A stretch of DNA of 64,000 nt from Petunia secreta (Eukaryota > Streptophyta > Magnoliopsida > Solanales > Solanaceae): the NCBI GenBank assembly GCA_029990175.1, contig JARKIP010000049.1:8968001-9032000 (forward strand). Reading direction: 5' to 3'. The position numbers were made by a program, and so were the translations under genes. This document shows positions 1 to 8,879 of this stretch, piece by piece. The notes under the pieces are model-generated. The model was not told where the DNA came from. It saw only the letters and a program-made list of their open reading frames with translations, and ran no database searches. Position 1 is the first letter of the stretch; every line of letters starts with the position of its first letter.

Positions 1-254
1 AAGAGACCGCACAAGTAACCTGCTGAGGATGTCCACAAGTATTTCCTCCTCAAAGTGAATTGCCATGGCCTAAATCATGGACATAGAACTTGATTGCCCT
101 TCAAGCTGTAAACCATGGCATTGTGCAATCCATTGTTGTTTTAATTGCTTGGTTACTATCCTGGTTATCGATAGTAATGATAAACACTCCATACTTTTGC
201 TATGGGAACCCCTCCATTAAAGAATCAATAGTACTTCCTGATCCAGAATTTACA

Positions 255-419
255 GCGGCAGTGATGATAATGCTATTCTGGGCTATTATTAATTCGGGGC
301 ATTTGAGAAAATCCGACCTGTATCTTGGCGGGGCAAACCCATTTGTCTTCAACCGGTTCTTTTTGCAGCCATGGCGTTGTCGCTTTCTCTTTGCCCCCAT
401 TTTTACATACCTGAGACAC
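255..419 (+). ncRNA. LCD-A, long C/D-box-like RNA
   Basis: C box GTGATGA at 261-267 and D box CTGA at 411-414. The closing stem is damaged (gcggc at the left, gacac at the right instead of GAGGC and GCCTC). The internal TTGGCGGGGCAAA and TTTTTGCAGCCATGG arms are intact. Confidence 0.6.
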
Positions 420-452
420 AATATGTAAACCCATTTCATATTTAGCTCAGTT

Positions 453-550
453 GAACGCAATCAGAAAAAAATGGGATTTTTTTGCAGGGTGGTTGCCTAT
501 CTCTGGTATGCCAATGATTTCTTCTTTGTTGTTCTAATTAACAGCCCCTT
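453..550 (+). ncRNA. PK-G structured RNA
   Basis: PK-G subtype: GCAGGGTGGTTG in the loop and AATTAACAGCCCC at the 3' end, which pair as S2. The S1 arms are GCAATCAGA and TCTCTGGTATGC-like. Confidence 0.55.
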
Positions 551-668
551 TTGTGATGCTGATAGCAGCTGTATCATTTAATGCTCTCAGCTTTCCGTTT
601 GTTTTATGAATAAACTTGTTGAACTTGTCCAAACAGGCTCTTATTGAAAAAGTTCTCATTTTCCGAAA

Positions 669-858
669 GAGGCAATGATGATATTGCTTGCTAATCTGGG
701 TTGATATTCAGGGCTTGGAGACAATCCGTCTCGTATCTTGGCATGGCAAACCCGGGATAGTTTGTGATTGAAGCTTCTCTATTACAAGCAACCGGTTTCT
801 TTTGCAGCCACGGCGTTTCGTTATCTCTTTGCCCCCATGTCTCATGGATCTGAGCCTC
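669..858 (+). ncRNA. LCD-A' RNA
   Basis: GAGGC 669-673, C box ATGATGA 675-681, D box CTGA 850-853, GCCTC 854-858. A' differs from A by an extra GTGATTGAGGC-like insert before the ACCGGTTTCTTTTGCAG arm. Confidence 0.65.
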
Positions 859-976
859 ATCTGTCCCGAAAATGTAATGGAGATTAGATGTAAATAATAT
901 TTTAAAGTAGAGGGGTAATTTGACCCTTTTCCATTCAAACTAATCCCAGCAGTGAACATTATTAGCCCAGAAGGAA

Positions 977-1078
977 GAATGAGCCTAACAGAGAGAAAAA
1001 GGGATTTCTTGAGGGTGGTTGCCCTCTCTGCTTTGGCCTATGATTTTTTCATTAAATTAACTAAACCAAACAACCCTC
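977..1078 (+). ncRNA. PK-H structured RNA
   Basis: S1 arms CTAACAGAGAG and CTCTCTGCTTTGGCC; loop GAGGGTGGTTG pairs with CAACCCTC at 1071-1078. It is preceded by the leader ATGAACATTATTAGCCC common to many units. Confidence 0.55.
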
Positions 1079-1151
1079 TCCTTTTCCTTTACTCCACTAC
1101 AAACACAACAAGAAAAACTGCCAACTATAATTATTCTTTGTTCCAATAATT

Positions 1152-1446
1152 GGGAGGTTTACTAAAATACCCATCAAAATCGAAATATTTACCCACACAT
1201 ATCCATAAGTTTCATATTTATGAGTCCTACCTATAGACTATTTACATGTCCTACCCATCCAAGACTTGTATACCATAATTTATGCAGTATACCATAAAGG
1301 TATACGCCCATAAGGTATAACAAAGGTATACAGTTATAAATGGGTAGGTTGGGTAAATATTTTTAATTTCATGGGTAGTGTATTTTTTAATGGGTAGGGT
1401 GAGTAAATACTTCGAATTTCAAGGGTGCATAGTGTAAAAAACCCCC
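1152..1446 (+). mobile_element. MITE with AATT-like target duplication
   Basis: The ends are GGGAGGTTT and, inverted, GGGGGTTTTTT, with diffuse inverted similarity inside (repeated TACCCA and TGGGTA). AATT flanks both sides, and the paralogous empty site GTTCCAATTTTAAGC is visible near 11359. An inverted relative sits at 36820-37151. Confidence 0.6.
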
Positions 1447-1540
1447 AATTTTAAGCTAGCGTTTGGACATAAGATTTGGTTGAAACTCAGAGCCCGTTTG
1501 GGTGAGCTTATTATAAGTAGCTTATTTTTATTTTTATATA

Positions 1541-1735
1541 GAGGCACTGATGATAATGCTATTCTGCTCTAATTCTCGGGGCATTTGAGAATACCCGGCC
1601 CTGTATCTTGGTTGGGCAAACCCGGATGGCTTCATCGGGGTTCTAATTGCAGCCATGCCATTGTCGCTTTCTCTTTGCTCCCATCTCTGGTATGGCATTG
1701 ATTTCTTCTCTGTTCTAATCAACAGCCCCTTTTTG
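1541..1735 (+). pseudogene. LCD-A / PK-G chimera
   Basis: It starts as LCD-A (GAGGC 1541-1545, CTGATGA, both hairpin arms) but switches at the shared CCCAT to the 3' half of PK-G (CTCTGGTATGGC...ATCAACAGCCCC). The D box and the PK 5' half are missing. A deletion between neighbouring units at short homology explains it. Confidence 0.65.
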
Positions 1736-1845
1736 TATGTGTGTGCGTCTTTCTGTACCTATCTGCTACTACGATACTCTTCTTTTCCACGTAAATCAAC
1801 AGCAAAAACATACAACAAAGAAGTGGAATCTGGCATTTGTAGTTC

Positions 1846-1923
1846 GAAAAGGGATTTCTAAGAGGGTGGTTTGCCCCCTCTTTTTGGCCTATGATTTCTC
1901 GATCAAACAAACCAACAACCCTC
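1846..1923 (+). pseudogene. PK-H 3' part fused to LCD-B
   Basis: LCD-B-type sequence (GGCATTTGTAGTT) runs directly into the PK-H interior (AAAAGGGATTTC, GAGGGTGGTTTG, CAACCCTC). Most of LCD-B and the S1 5' arm are deleted. Confidence 0.55.
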
Positions 1924-2093
1924 CTCGAAGCTGGACACAGTAGTACTGTTCAATAGTCTGTTTTGCCAAGCTTCTACCATAAGTTTTTGGTTAGAACATC
2001 CTCAGATCTGAAGGCCTCGTTTGTTTCATTAAAATTTTGGTAGAAGTTGTCCAAACGTCTATTAGAGACTGGAAAGTTTCCATTTTTCCGTAA

Positions 2094-2290
2094 GAGGCAG
2101 TGATGAGATTATATCTGGGCTGATAGTCGGGGCATAGAGACAATCTGACCCATATCTTGGCAGGGCAACTCCGGACGGTTTGTGATTGAGGCTTCTCTTT
2201 CACATGCAACCGGTTATTTTTGCAGCCATGTGGTGATGAGACGTTATTGCCTTCTTTCTGCCCCCCCATGTTTTTGCAGATCTGAGCCTC
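2094..2290 (+). ncRNA. LCD-A' RNA
   Basis: GAGGC 2094-2098, C box GTGATGA 2100-2106, D box CTGA 2282-2285, GCCTC 2286-2290. The right hairpin arm is altered (GCAGCCATGTGG). Confidence 0.65.
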
Positions 2291-2402
2291 AATTTCCAAA
2301 TTGTCCTTCAGGATGTTCCTGTATTGGCCACCTATGTCATTTCTTTCTTAATATCAACTTAAAGAATGAGGTATCTTGTTGCTGTTGCTGCTGTACTTCT
2401 TA

Positions 2403-2551
2403 TGGCTGTGATGATAAAGCTTTTGTTTTAAACAATTTGGGTTGATCGTTGAGTGTATAAGAGCCGTATCTTGGTGGGGTAACCTTGAGAGTTTGCAGCC
2501 ATGGCGGTTTCTGATTAACTCGATGCCTGCTTTAATTGAAATCTGAGCCTC
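2403..2551 (+). ncRNA. LCD-E RNA
   Basis: C box GTGATGA 2408-2414, D box CTGA 2543-2546, short closing stem GGC/GCC. Interior: CTTGGTGGGGTAACC and TTTGCAGCCATGGCGG. E ends with an ATGCCTGCTT...TTGAAAT stretch before the D box. Confidence 0.6.
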
Positions 2552-2571
2552 CTTAAATTGATTAACATGAT

Positions 2572-2697
2572 GAGGCTTTTTATGGAATTCTAAGAAAGGT
2601 TGAGATTTTCTAGGCGGTTACTCTCTTTCTTTGAATTTCAATTTAGCCAATGATTTTCCTGTACTTCTGATACAAAGAGAAAGATTAACCGCCTTTC
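2572..2697 (+). ncRNA. PK-E structured RNA
   Basis: S2 arms GGCGGTTA (2613-2620) and TAACCGCC (2686-2693) are perfect complements, whereas other subtypes have GGGTGGTTG and CAACARCCC. S1 arms AAGAAAG and CTTTCTT are closed by GGCT/AGCC. No local hairpin competes with S2 here. Confidence 0.65.
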
Positions 2698-2888
2698 ATG
2701 TTGACGACGACGATGATGATGATGATAGCTATTCCTATGGTAATAGTAATGCTTAATACATATCCCCCCCCCCCCACCCACCCCAAAACCCCACACACAC
2801 AAAACTTGCATGGAAATCCCTTGTACACAATAGCATTGCAAACTCAGCCACTAGCTGGCTAGCTTGCCTGCATTTTGGACCTGGAATC

Positions 2889-2902
2889 CTAAACCCTAAA
2901 CT
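2889..2902 (+). promoter_or_regulatory. Telo-box-like motif before LCD-C
   Basis: CCTAAACCCTAAAC lies just upstream of a truncated LCD-C start (AATGATATTCTCC). The same motif precedes LCD-C at 15734 and 48505, and in degraded form near 5480. AAACCCTA telo-boxes are known in plant snoRNA and ribosomal-protein promoters; a role here is inferred. Confidence 0.35.
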
Positions 2903-2983
2903 TCACAAATAATGATATTCTCCATGAAGCTTGAATTTCTTCAGTCTTTTACACAGCAAATAACATTATTAGCCCATAAGGAA

Positions 2984-3082
2984 GAATGAGGCTAACAGAG
3001 AGTAAAAAGGGATTTTGAAGAGGGTGGTTGCCCTCTCTGCTTTTGGCCTATGATTTCTCCACCAACCAAACAAACAACCCTC
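2984..3082 (+). ncRNA. PK-H structured RNA
   Basis: AGGCTAACAGAGAG pairs with CTCTCTGCTTTTGGCCT (S1); AGGGTGGTTG pairs with CAACCCT at the 3' end (S2). Confidence 0.6.
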
Positions 3083-3225
3083 ATCTTTTCTTTTGAAAAG
3101 AAAAGGAAAACATGAAAATATACTATTACTCCTTCTGTTCCAATTTTTAAGTATGTTATGAAATTATAAAGCCGTTTGGACATAGATTTGGTTGAAACTT
3201 AGAAAAAAGTTCCTATTTTTAGAAA

Positions 3226-3387
3226 GAGGCAGTGATGATAATGCTAATCTGGGCTAATACTAGGGGCATTTGAGAAAACCAACTCGTATCTTGGCGGGGC
3301 AAACCCGAATAGCTTCAATCGGGTTCTATTTGCAGCCATGGCGTTGTCGCTTTCTCTTTGCTCCCATATTTTATAGATCTGAGCCTC
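3226..3387 (+). ncRNA. LCD-A RNA
   Basis: GAGGC 3226-3230, C box GTGATGA 3232-3238, D box CTGA 3379-3382, GCCTC 3383-3387. A complete representative, 162 nt. Confidence 0.75.
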
Positions 3388-3422
3388 AAATGGAAACCAT
3401 ATTCATTTTTAGCTCAAATGAA

Positions 3423-3518
3423 TGATGCAATCGGAGAAAAATGGGATTCTTTTGCAGGGTGGTTGCCCAGCTCCGGTAATGGCAATGATTTCTTATTTGT
3501 TCTAGTCAATAGCCCTTT
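3423..3518 (+). ncRNA. PK-G structured RNA
   Basis: S1 TGCAATCGGAGA opposes a CTCCGGTAATGGCA-like arm; S2 GGGTGGTTG (3457-3465) with TCAATAGCCC, keeping pairing through a G-U. Confidence 0.6.
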
Positions 3519-3670
3519 TATGTGTATGTTTCTGTATCTATATGCTACTACTATACTTTGTTCTTGCTTGGCTGCATTTCCACGTAAATTAACACCAAAA
3601 GCGTACAACAAAGAGGATGTTTTGATTGGCTTATTTTTAGTGCTTTCTGGCGAAATTTTGGAAAAATGAT

Positions 3671-3797
3671 GGGGCTGTGATGATGAATTTTTCCAAGTAA
3701 ATGGAATCGGTTATTTGTACTTAGAGGTCCGTATCTTGGCAGGGCGACCCAATAGGGTTTGCAGCCATGGCGGTGTCAAAAAACGACGTGCCTGCGA
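3671..3797 (+). ncRNA. LCD-B RNA, D box mutated
   Basis: GGGGC 3671-3675 and C box GTGATGA 3677-3683. The inner hairpin is degraded and the D box reads CTGC. Confidence 0.5.
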
Positions 3798-4016
3798 TAT
3801 AGCTCGAAATATATTGAGGTTGCTTAATGTTGGCCCTTCCGTCCTTGATATAATACCCTTACAGCTTGTTTGGATGGTTGCTGCCAATTGTTTCTGTTTT
3901 ACCTAAAACTGGCTTAACAAAGAGGGTTGTTTGGCTTTGGCTAATTTTACATGATTTTTGGCCAAAATATTTCAGCGCCACTTTTTAACTTTTATCCAAC
4001 TAGAAGACAGAAGGAA

Positions 4017-4115
4017 GAACGAGGCAAACAGAGAGAAAATGGGATTTCTTGAGGGTGGTTGCCCTCTCTGTTTAGCCTATGATTTCTTCATCAATTAACT
4101 AAACCAACAGCCCTC
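4017..4115 (+). ncRNA. PK-H structured RNA
   Basis: S1 AGGCAAACAGAGAG with CTCTCTGTTTAGCCT; S2 GAGGGTGGTTG with CAACAGCCCTC (4105-4115). Confidence 0.65.
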
Positions 4116-4258
4116 TTCTTTTCATTTTCACAGGAAAAAAGAAAAAGGAAAGCATGCATATACAATACTCTCTCCTTTTCCACTTTGTGTCATTATGTGT
4201 TTTGTGAATCATTTAAATGACCCCCGACGATGGAAAAGTTTCCATTTTATTCCGAAAA

Positions 4259-4420
4259 GAGGCAATGATGATAATGCTAATCTAGGCTAATACTTGGGGC
4301 ATTTGAGGAAACCCGACTGGCATCTTGGCGGTGCAAACCTGGATGTCTTCAACCGATTCTTTTTTGCTGCCATGGCGTTGTTGCTTTCTCTTTGCCCTGT
4401 TTTACACTGATCTGAGCCTC
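4259..4420 (+). ncRNA. LCD-A RNA
   Basis: GAGGC 4259-4263, C box ATGATGA 4265-4271, D box CTGA 4412-4415, GCCTC 4416-4420. The right hairpin arm is GCTGCCATGG. Confidence 0.7.
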
Positions 4421-4596
4421 AATATTCCAACAGTTTTAAGGGGAGCTAAAAGTTAAACAATGGCGCTGAAGTGTCCTATTTCTGTAAATCTCCCAATGGA
4501 ATCCTGAAAGTTTCACCCCATGTCCCAAAATTTGACTGGTTTTGAGGGTTTGTTACCGTTTTGCATTGCCTCCGGTGTCATAGTTCTGTAAATCTT

Positions 4597-4700
4597 CCAA
4601 TGGAATCGGGCATTGTAGATAGAGGGCTGCATCTTGGTGGGGCGACCCGACCCGGATTATAGGATTTGCAGCCATGACGGTGTCGAAGAACTTCATGCCT
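4597..4700 (+). pseudogene. LCD-B 3' part without C box
   Basis: The inner hairpin (CATCTTGGTGGGGCGACCC, GATTTGCAGCCATG) and GTGTCGAAGAACTTCATG are kept. The C-box end is absent and the D box reads CTGG. Confidence 0.5.
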
Positions 4701-4737
4701 GGAATTGGTAAGATCAGCTGCAAATGCCCTCAAAGTG

Positions 4738-4866
4738 ATTGGGCTGTGATGATGATTTTTTGAGTAAATGGAATCGGGCAATGGAGTTAGAGGCACGTAT
4801 CTTGGCAGGGCAACCCAGATTATAGGGTTTGCCGCCATGGCGTTGTCGAAGAACGACATGGCTTAG
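4738..4866 (+). ncRNA. LCD-B RNA, D box mutated
   Basis: C box GTGATGA 4746-4752 and inner hairpin GGCAGGGCAACCC with GGGTTTGCCGCC. The D position reads CTTAG. Confidence 0.5.
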
Positions 4867-4883
4867 ATATCTATCTATCTATC

Positions 4884-4920
4884 TGTCTATACTATATTAA
4901 AAGCTCGAAGGCCCTTATAA
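4884..4920 (+). mobile_element. Helitron 5'-end-like fragment
   Basis: TCTATACTATATTAAAAGC followed by CGAAGGCCC resembles plant Helitron 5' termini. A related sequence is at the same array position in locus II (15170-15200). No matching 3' end was found nearby. Confidence 0.4.
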
Positions 4921-4948
4921 AAAAGAAAAGAAAAGCACAAAGTTCAGT

Positions 4949-5143
4949 GAGGCAATGAAGATATTCATTCTTTTTTGTCAGGCTGTTGAGTTGAGCTTTG
5001 TTGAATCTTGATTCATGGCGTGGCAGCTCTTTGGTGTCTTGAGATTTGGGAGCTATCTTGGTTCTGCGTCTCACAAAGTCTTCTTAAGCTTGCAGCCATG
5101 ATGGGGTTTAGCTTATGGCTGTGGAAAGGTGAATCTGAGCCCC
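4949..5143 (+). ncRNA. LCD-F RNA
   Basis: GAGGC 4949-4953, C-like ATGAAGA 4955-4961, D box CTGA 5135-5138, GCCCC. F has GGCGTGGCAGC as left arm and CTTGCAGCCATG, GGGGTTTAGC on the right. Confidence 0.6.
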
Positions 5144-5172
5144 CCCTACTTCAAATATTGCTTGTTCAAAGA

Positions 5173-5306
5173 TTGAGGCTTTTTTATGGAATACGAGAAA
5201 GGTTGAGATTTTTTAAGGGTGGTTACTCTCTTTCTCTAAAGTTCAATTTGGCTAATGGAGGTTTCTCTTCTTCTGTTACGAAGAAGAAGAAGATTAACAA
5301 CCCTTT
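5173..5306 (+). ncRNA. PK-E structured RNA
   Basis: S2 GGGTGGTTA (5217-5225) with TAACAACCC (5295-5303): the terminal A-T pair replaces the G-C of PK-H and PK-G, a compensatory change. S1 uses GAGAAAG and CTTTCTC. Confidence 0.65.
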
Positions 5307-5502
5307 CATCAGCAAAATGCCAAGCATACCTTTTTTTTTTTTATGATGACGATGATGATGATAATAGTGATGGCTATAATAATGATAATATGGAAAAGGC
5401 CGAATCCATGGACAGCCCCTAAACTTGTCCCAAAAACACCTACACCTTGCGGCTAGCTTGCCTGCTTTTGCACTCGCAACCCTAATTCCTAAACTTTGTG
5501 AT

Positions 5503-5693
5503 GAGGCTGTGATGATATCCTTCGGTAAGCTTGAAAGTCAGATTTTTGAGCTGATTCGTATCTTGGCTAGGCAAATACAGTGGAATTTGCGAGGGGTGGG
5601 TTCTTATGTGTTCTCTCTCACTAAGACGTCTGCGTTGCAGCCATGCGGATTAGCCCTTTTATCTGATTAGAATTTTGGGCAAATCTGAGCCTT
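5503..5693 (+). ncRNA. LCD-C RNA
   Basis: GAGGC 5503-5507, C box GTGATGA 5509-5515, D box CTGA 5685-5688, GCCTT. Left arm CTTGGCTAGGCAAA, right arm GTTGCAGCCATGCGG, and a TCTCACTAAGACGTCTG insert typical of C. Confidence 0.65.
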
Positions 5694-5966
5694 TTTTCTG
5701 TGTAAAGTATAGTTCCACAATGTATGGTCTTTTCCTTTCATTCTTTTTATGTTCATGTTCTTCCATCTGCATTTGCACCATGTCAGAATCCTAATGTCAA
5801 AAAGAATATCTTGATGTATTTATTTACACATTTTCCTACAAATTATTAGTTACAGAGATGAAACAAGTCCAGAGGGAATTAAAAAGGATATTGAGGCTAG
5901 TTGTTGCTGAATTTGTTACAAAATTTTCAAACTTTCTTATTTCAATCATGAAAATCCCAAGTTTCA

Positions 5967-6171
5967 GAGGCAGTCAAGAGTATTAATGAAAATGAAAAGT
6001 AAAAAAGATTCATTGCCTGGCTTGGCAAGTCAATTCGGAAGGTCAATGAAGGAGCTTGATAAAGAAATTAGAATTCGTATTATGGCTTCTTCCAAGGCAA
6101 CCGATGATTGCAGCCATGGTAGTGTAAATTCTGTTCTTTCCTTTGATTAAATAGGCGAAAATCTGAGCCTC
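5967..6171 (+). ncRNA. LCD-D RNA
   Basis: GAGGC 5967-5971, D box CTGA 6163-6166, GCCTC 6167-6171. The C box is mutated (GTCAAGA). Arms CTTGGCAAGTCAAT and GATTGCAGCCATGG pair as CAAT/ATTG plus TGGC/GCCA. Confidence 0.6.
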
Positions 6172-6247
6172 ATGAACTCATCCACAGTCTAGAAATATTT
6201 GAGATTTGGGCCACAAGTGTTTGGTCAAAATAGCTACAAATCCAGAA

Positions 6248-6295
6248 GAGGCACCGATGACATTGCTAATCTGGGCTATTATTCGGGCATGGAGT
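6248..6295 (+). pseudogene. LCD-A' 5' fragment
   Basis: GAGGC, C-like CCGATGA and the ATTGCTAATCTGGGCTATT start of A', cut off at about 6295 where unrelated AT-rich sequence begins. Confidence 0.55.
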
Positions 6296-7634
6296 AAAAT
6301 AGATAAAAATGTATATTAGTTATTTTTTTGAGTCGAATCCATCTAAAGAGATTGTTTATGCTTGCTTTCTCTTGTATCCGCGGAGTAATAATTGTTGTGG
6401 TCCGATTTTACAACCCATCATATGATGTATATTTCACTATCATGATGGTCTTTTATATCTTTGGCTTGCTTTTTATATTTCTACTTAACTTTTTTTTTTG
6501 GGGGGGGTGGGGAGTTCTGGTAGCCAAGCATGATCGAGATGTGTTTAGCTTTCACTAAGATCACTCTCCTTGCCATGGCTTTGAAGAAGTCCTAGCCTGC
6601 TACATGAAATTGGTCTCAAATCTGAAATCCTCCGGAATTATTCTGTTTTAATTTGCAAAGTTATGCTAATCACTTGCTTTATTTGTCGTTTTCTTATTGC
6701 TCTAGCAACCTTCTTTTGAAAGAATTGTCTAAACCATGTCCATGGCGTCGTCCTGATTATGGGCTATTGTGTTTAAGGACCAACATCTTATGGGCCAGTT
6801 GTAGATGTTGCAGTAGATATAGTGGAGAGAGCTGATGGACAATATGTTGTCTTGGTTTTTAACACCGAAGGCCAGGTTATATTTAATGCTTTTTCTCTCA
6901 ACCCTCCCCAATCGAACAAATATCACCCTCTTGCACATACGAACACATATATGGGACTCTTGTTCACAGATAGTTTACACTTTAGGCTACAAATTGCTGG
7001 CACTTTATCTTGTCTGTAGGTTACCAGGACTGTCGTACCAGTGATTCAGAACTCAGCCCACAAGAAAAGAAGACTGTTAATTTTGTTGTCACCAGAAGGT
7101 ATTATGACATAGATGTATTTTTACTTGGGATAGAACCCTATATCCTACTGCATATCATTTCCAAACCACTCAGTTAAGATCAGTTGGGTGGCCTTGGCTG
7201 TCCAAACATTTTACTTTCTGAGCCTCGTCCTTAACATTGTTCATTTGCATTTTGCCAATTTTTCTTTAAAAGGATTTCGACTAGAAATATTTGAAATTAT
7301 GCTAAACTTAGCCTATTCACATTTTTTGATATTTGGAGAAATTGTTTTTCCCTAGAAATACTTGAAGTTATACTAGAAATATTAGTGAACATATTTTTTC
7401 CCAAGTCTTTCTGGAAATACTTTAACTTGTTGAAGCAATGCTAAATGCGTTTGAGCCAAAAGAATTTGGAGCGGATGTTAATCAAAGACCTTGCGCCTTC
7501 AAGGAGGAAGCAGCTTTTTTTCCACAGTTCTCGGCCTAGGGCCCTTTGGTAGAACAAAAGTTTACAACCTGTAATAAAAATGTCTCAGAACATAGTGCGA
7601 TTGCTTCTGTTGTCATTGCTCAGTGACAGCTACC

Positions 7635-7824
7635 ATGGCAGGCGAGGGAGTTACCATCCGTACCTCCAAATTCATGACCAACAGACTTCTCTCCAGGTAG
7701 CAAGTCATTATTGATTTTCTTCATCCTGGAAAACCCAAGGTTGAGAAATAACGGGACAAACAGGGCCAAGAAGATCTAAACCTGGAGATGCTGCTAAGAG
7801 CTAAGGCTGGAAAGAAGAAAATAG
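7635..7824 (+). pseudogene. RPS24 relic ending locus I
   Basis: The first 21 codons read MAGEGVTIRTSKFMTNRLLSR, matching the start of plant ribosomal protein S24, then a TAG where the family has Lys. QVIIDFLHPGKPKV follows in frame (family: the IDVLHPGRP region). The central half of the protein is missing. The sequence resumes with the Lys/Arg-rich C-terminal coding stretch (near ACAGGGCCAAGAAGATC and GGAGATGCTGCTAAG) out of frame. It is 190 bp where a full CDS is about 400 bp, so it is not a functional gene. Its position after the last RNA copy recurs in loci III and IV. Confidence 0.85.
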
Positions 7825-8085
7825 TTATCTATGACCTATCATTAGGTGAGAATTGTATTTTTCTGTTAGTGCCGAGGGTGGTTACCTTGATTCTGACCAA
7901 TTCAATTCTACAACATCTTCATGAGAGGTTTTGAGCAGCAGAAATATTTTCTTGAGAAGTTCTGAGCAGCAGAAACTTCTCATGTCATTCAGATGTTACG
8001 GTACTTGTGATAGTTGAGTTTTTACCTGAAAGTGAATCATGTTGCAGTTCACCTTTCGACACTAAATGTTCAATTCAGAAATAAA

Positions 8086-8190
8086 AAAGGACGATGTCTA
8101 CACTCTATAGCACATGATGTCACAATTATAGCAACACAATTATAGCAATATAGAATATGGATGTATATGTGTATATCAACATCGTCCTTT
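8086..8190. repeat. Short inverted-repeat element
   Basis: AAAGGACGATGT (8086-8097) and ACATCGTCCTTT (8179-8190) are perfect inverted repeats around an AT-rich centre. Probably a small MITE. Confidence 0.45.
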
Positions 8191-8293
8191 ATGTAAATAA
8201 AAAACAAAACAGATTTGTGTCATTGTCTTAGTCATCGTCATTATCTGCTGCTGATTCTTAGCTGTTTACTCCACTACCATGTATTAATGATAT

Positions 8294-8434
8294 AAGCTAT
8301 GATGAAGATCTTATGTCGGGCTTGGGATTGAATAAGCATGTATCTTGGCTAGGGCCGCTCGGCACCATATGTTACTGGTGTCTTGTCAGCTTTTTGAATC
8401 TCATTTTGCCTGTTCATATATTTATTTGAGCCTC
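8294..8434 (+). pseudogene. Degenerate LCD-like copy
   Basis: C box ATGATGA 8299-8305, left arm GTATCTTGGCTAGGGC, and 3' end TTGA plus GCCTC 8430-8434. The right hairpin arm is not recognisable. Confidence 0.35.
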
Positions 8435-8459
8435 ACTCCTCTTTTTAAATGTTGTGTGT

Positions 8460-8870
8460 GTTTAACCACCTCTTTGAGTCGAAAGTCTCTACTTCCTCAC
8501 CTCCCAGTTTGATCTCTGGCTTGAAATGAATTCTATGCTTATGCCATTGCACTACTTCTCCTCCTCCCCCTGCACTGCATCATCCAACAATGGAGAAACT
8601 ATGCCTGAGCGATGCTTGGCACCTTGATACAGTTGCAGGTTTGCATCCAAGCTGTGTGATTTTCTCTGCAATCTTTGTCGGAAACGTAGATGACAATCTG
8701 ATAGAAGTCTTGTGCTATGATGAAAATAGCTACAACACTTGATCTTAATTGGGAAATACTTTGAATTGAATGCAGATGACGAGGCAACAGGATGCTGGAT
8801 TTTATCAAAAGTCCGTCTTTTGGATTGAACAATACAATGCATTTCATAGTGAAGCTAGCAACAATGCATA
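8460..8870 (+). other. Locus 3' flank shared with locus IV
   Basis: About 400 bp with clear similarity to 56800-57250 (TGTGTTTAACCACC, TTTCTCTGCAATCTTTGTCGG, GATGAGGCAACAGGATGCTGG-type blocks). A possible short C/D RNA is at 8688-8745 (AGATGAC, CTGA, ATGATGA, TTGA), too short to assert. The equivalent in locus III is 49724-49780. Confidence 0.4.
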
Positions 8871-8879
8871 GAGGCGAGT

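Larger units (their letters stand above)
1..8000 (+). other. RNA-array locus I (5' end outside window)
   Basis: About 23 LCD and PK copies or remnants in one orientation, followed by the 3' module F, PK-E, C, D and then an RPS24 relic at 7635-7824. No promoter-like start is seen, so the locus probably begins left of the window. Positions 6296-7230 hold diverged material, including a weak LCD-E-like stretch near 6570-6625 and an LCD-D-like 3' end near 7219. Confidence 0.6.

Noticed and set aside
1655..1943. Overlapping 62-68-residue ORFs on both strands near 1.5-1.9 kb
   Set aside because: They cross the LCD/PK fusion junctions and have no similarity to any family I know.
2690..2740. ATG/GAC trinucleotide runs as a coding repeat or CRISPR-like array
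   Set aside because: Plain microsatellite sequence in a spacer, seen also near 5343 and 38990; no spacer-repeat structure.
2889..2902. Telomerase RNA template (CTAAACCCTAAA)
   Set aside because: The motif alone fits, but no plant telomerase RNA promoter (USE, TATA) or matching domain follows; an LCD-C element does. A telo-box is simpler.
3358..3669. Recurrent short frames such as MALSLSLC, MAVSKNFMPE and RVVAHLWYANDFF
   Set aside because: They recur because the RNA units recur. Copies have stops, frame changes and differences that keep base pairing, not codons.
8688..8745. Short C/D snoRNA (AGATGAC, CTGA, ATGATGA, TTGA), also near 49724 and 57070
   Set aside because: Conserved in three flanks but only about 55 nt between boxes, with a weak C box and no closing stem. 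Left as a possibility in the flank annotation.
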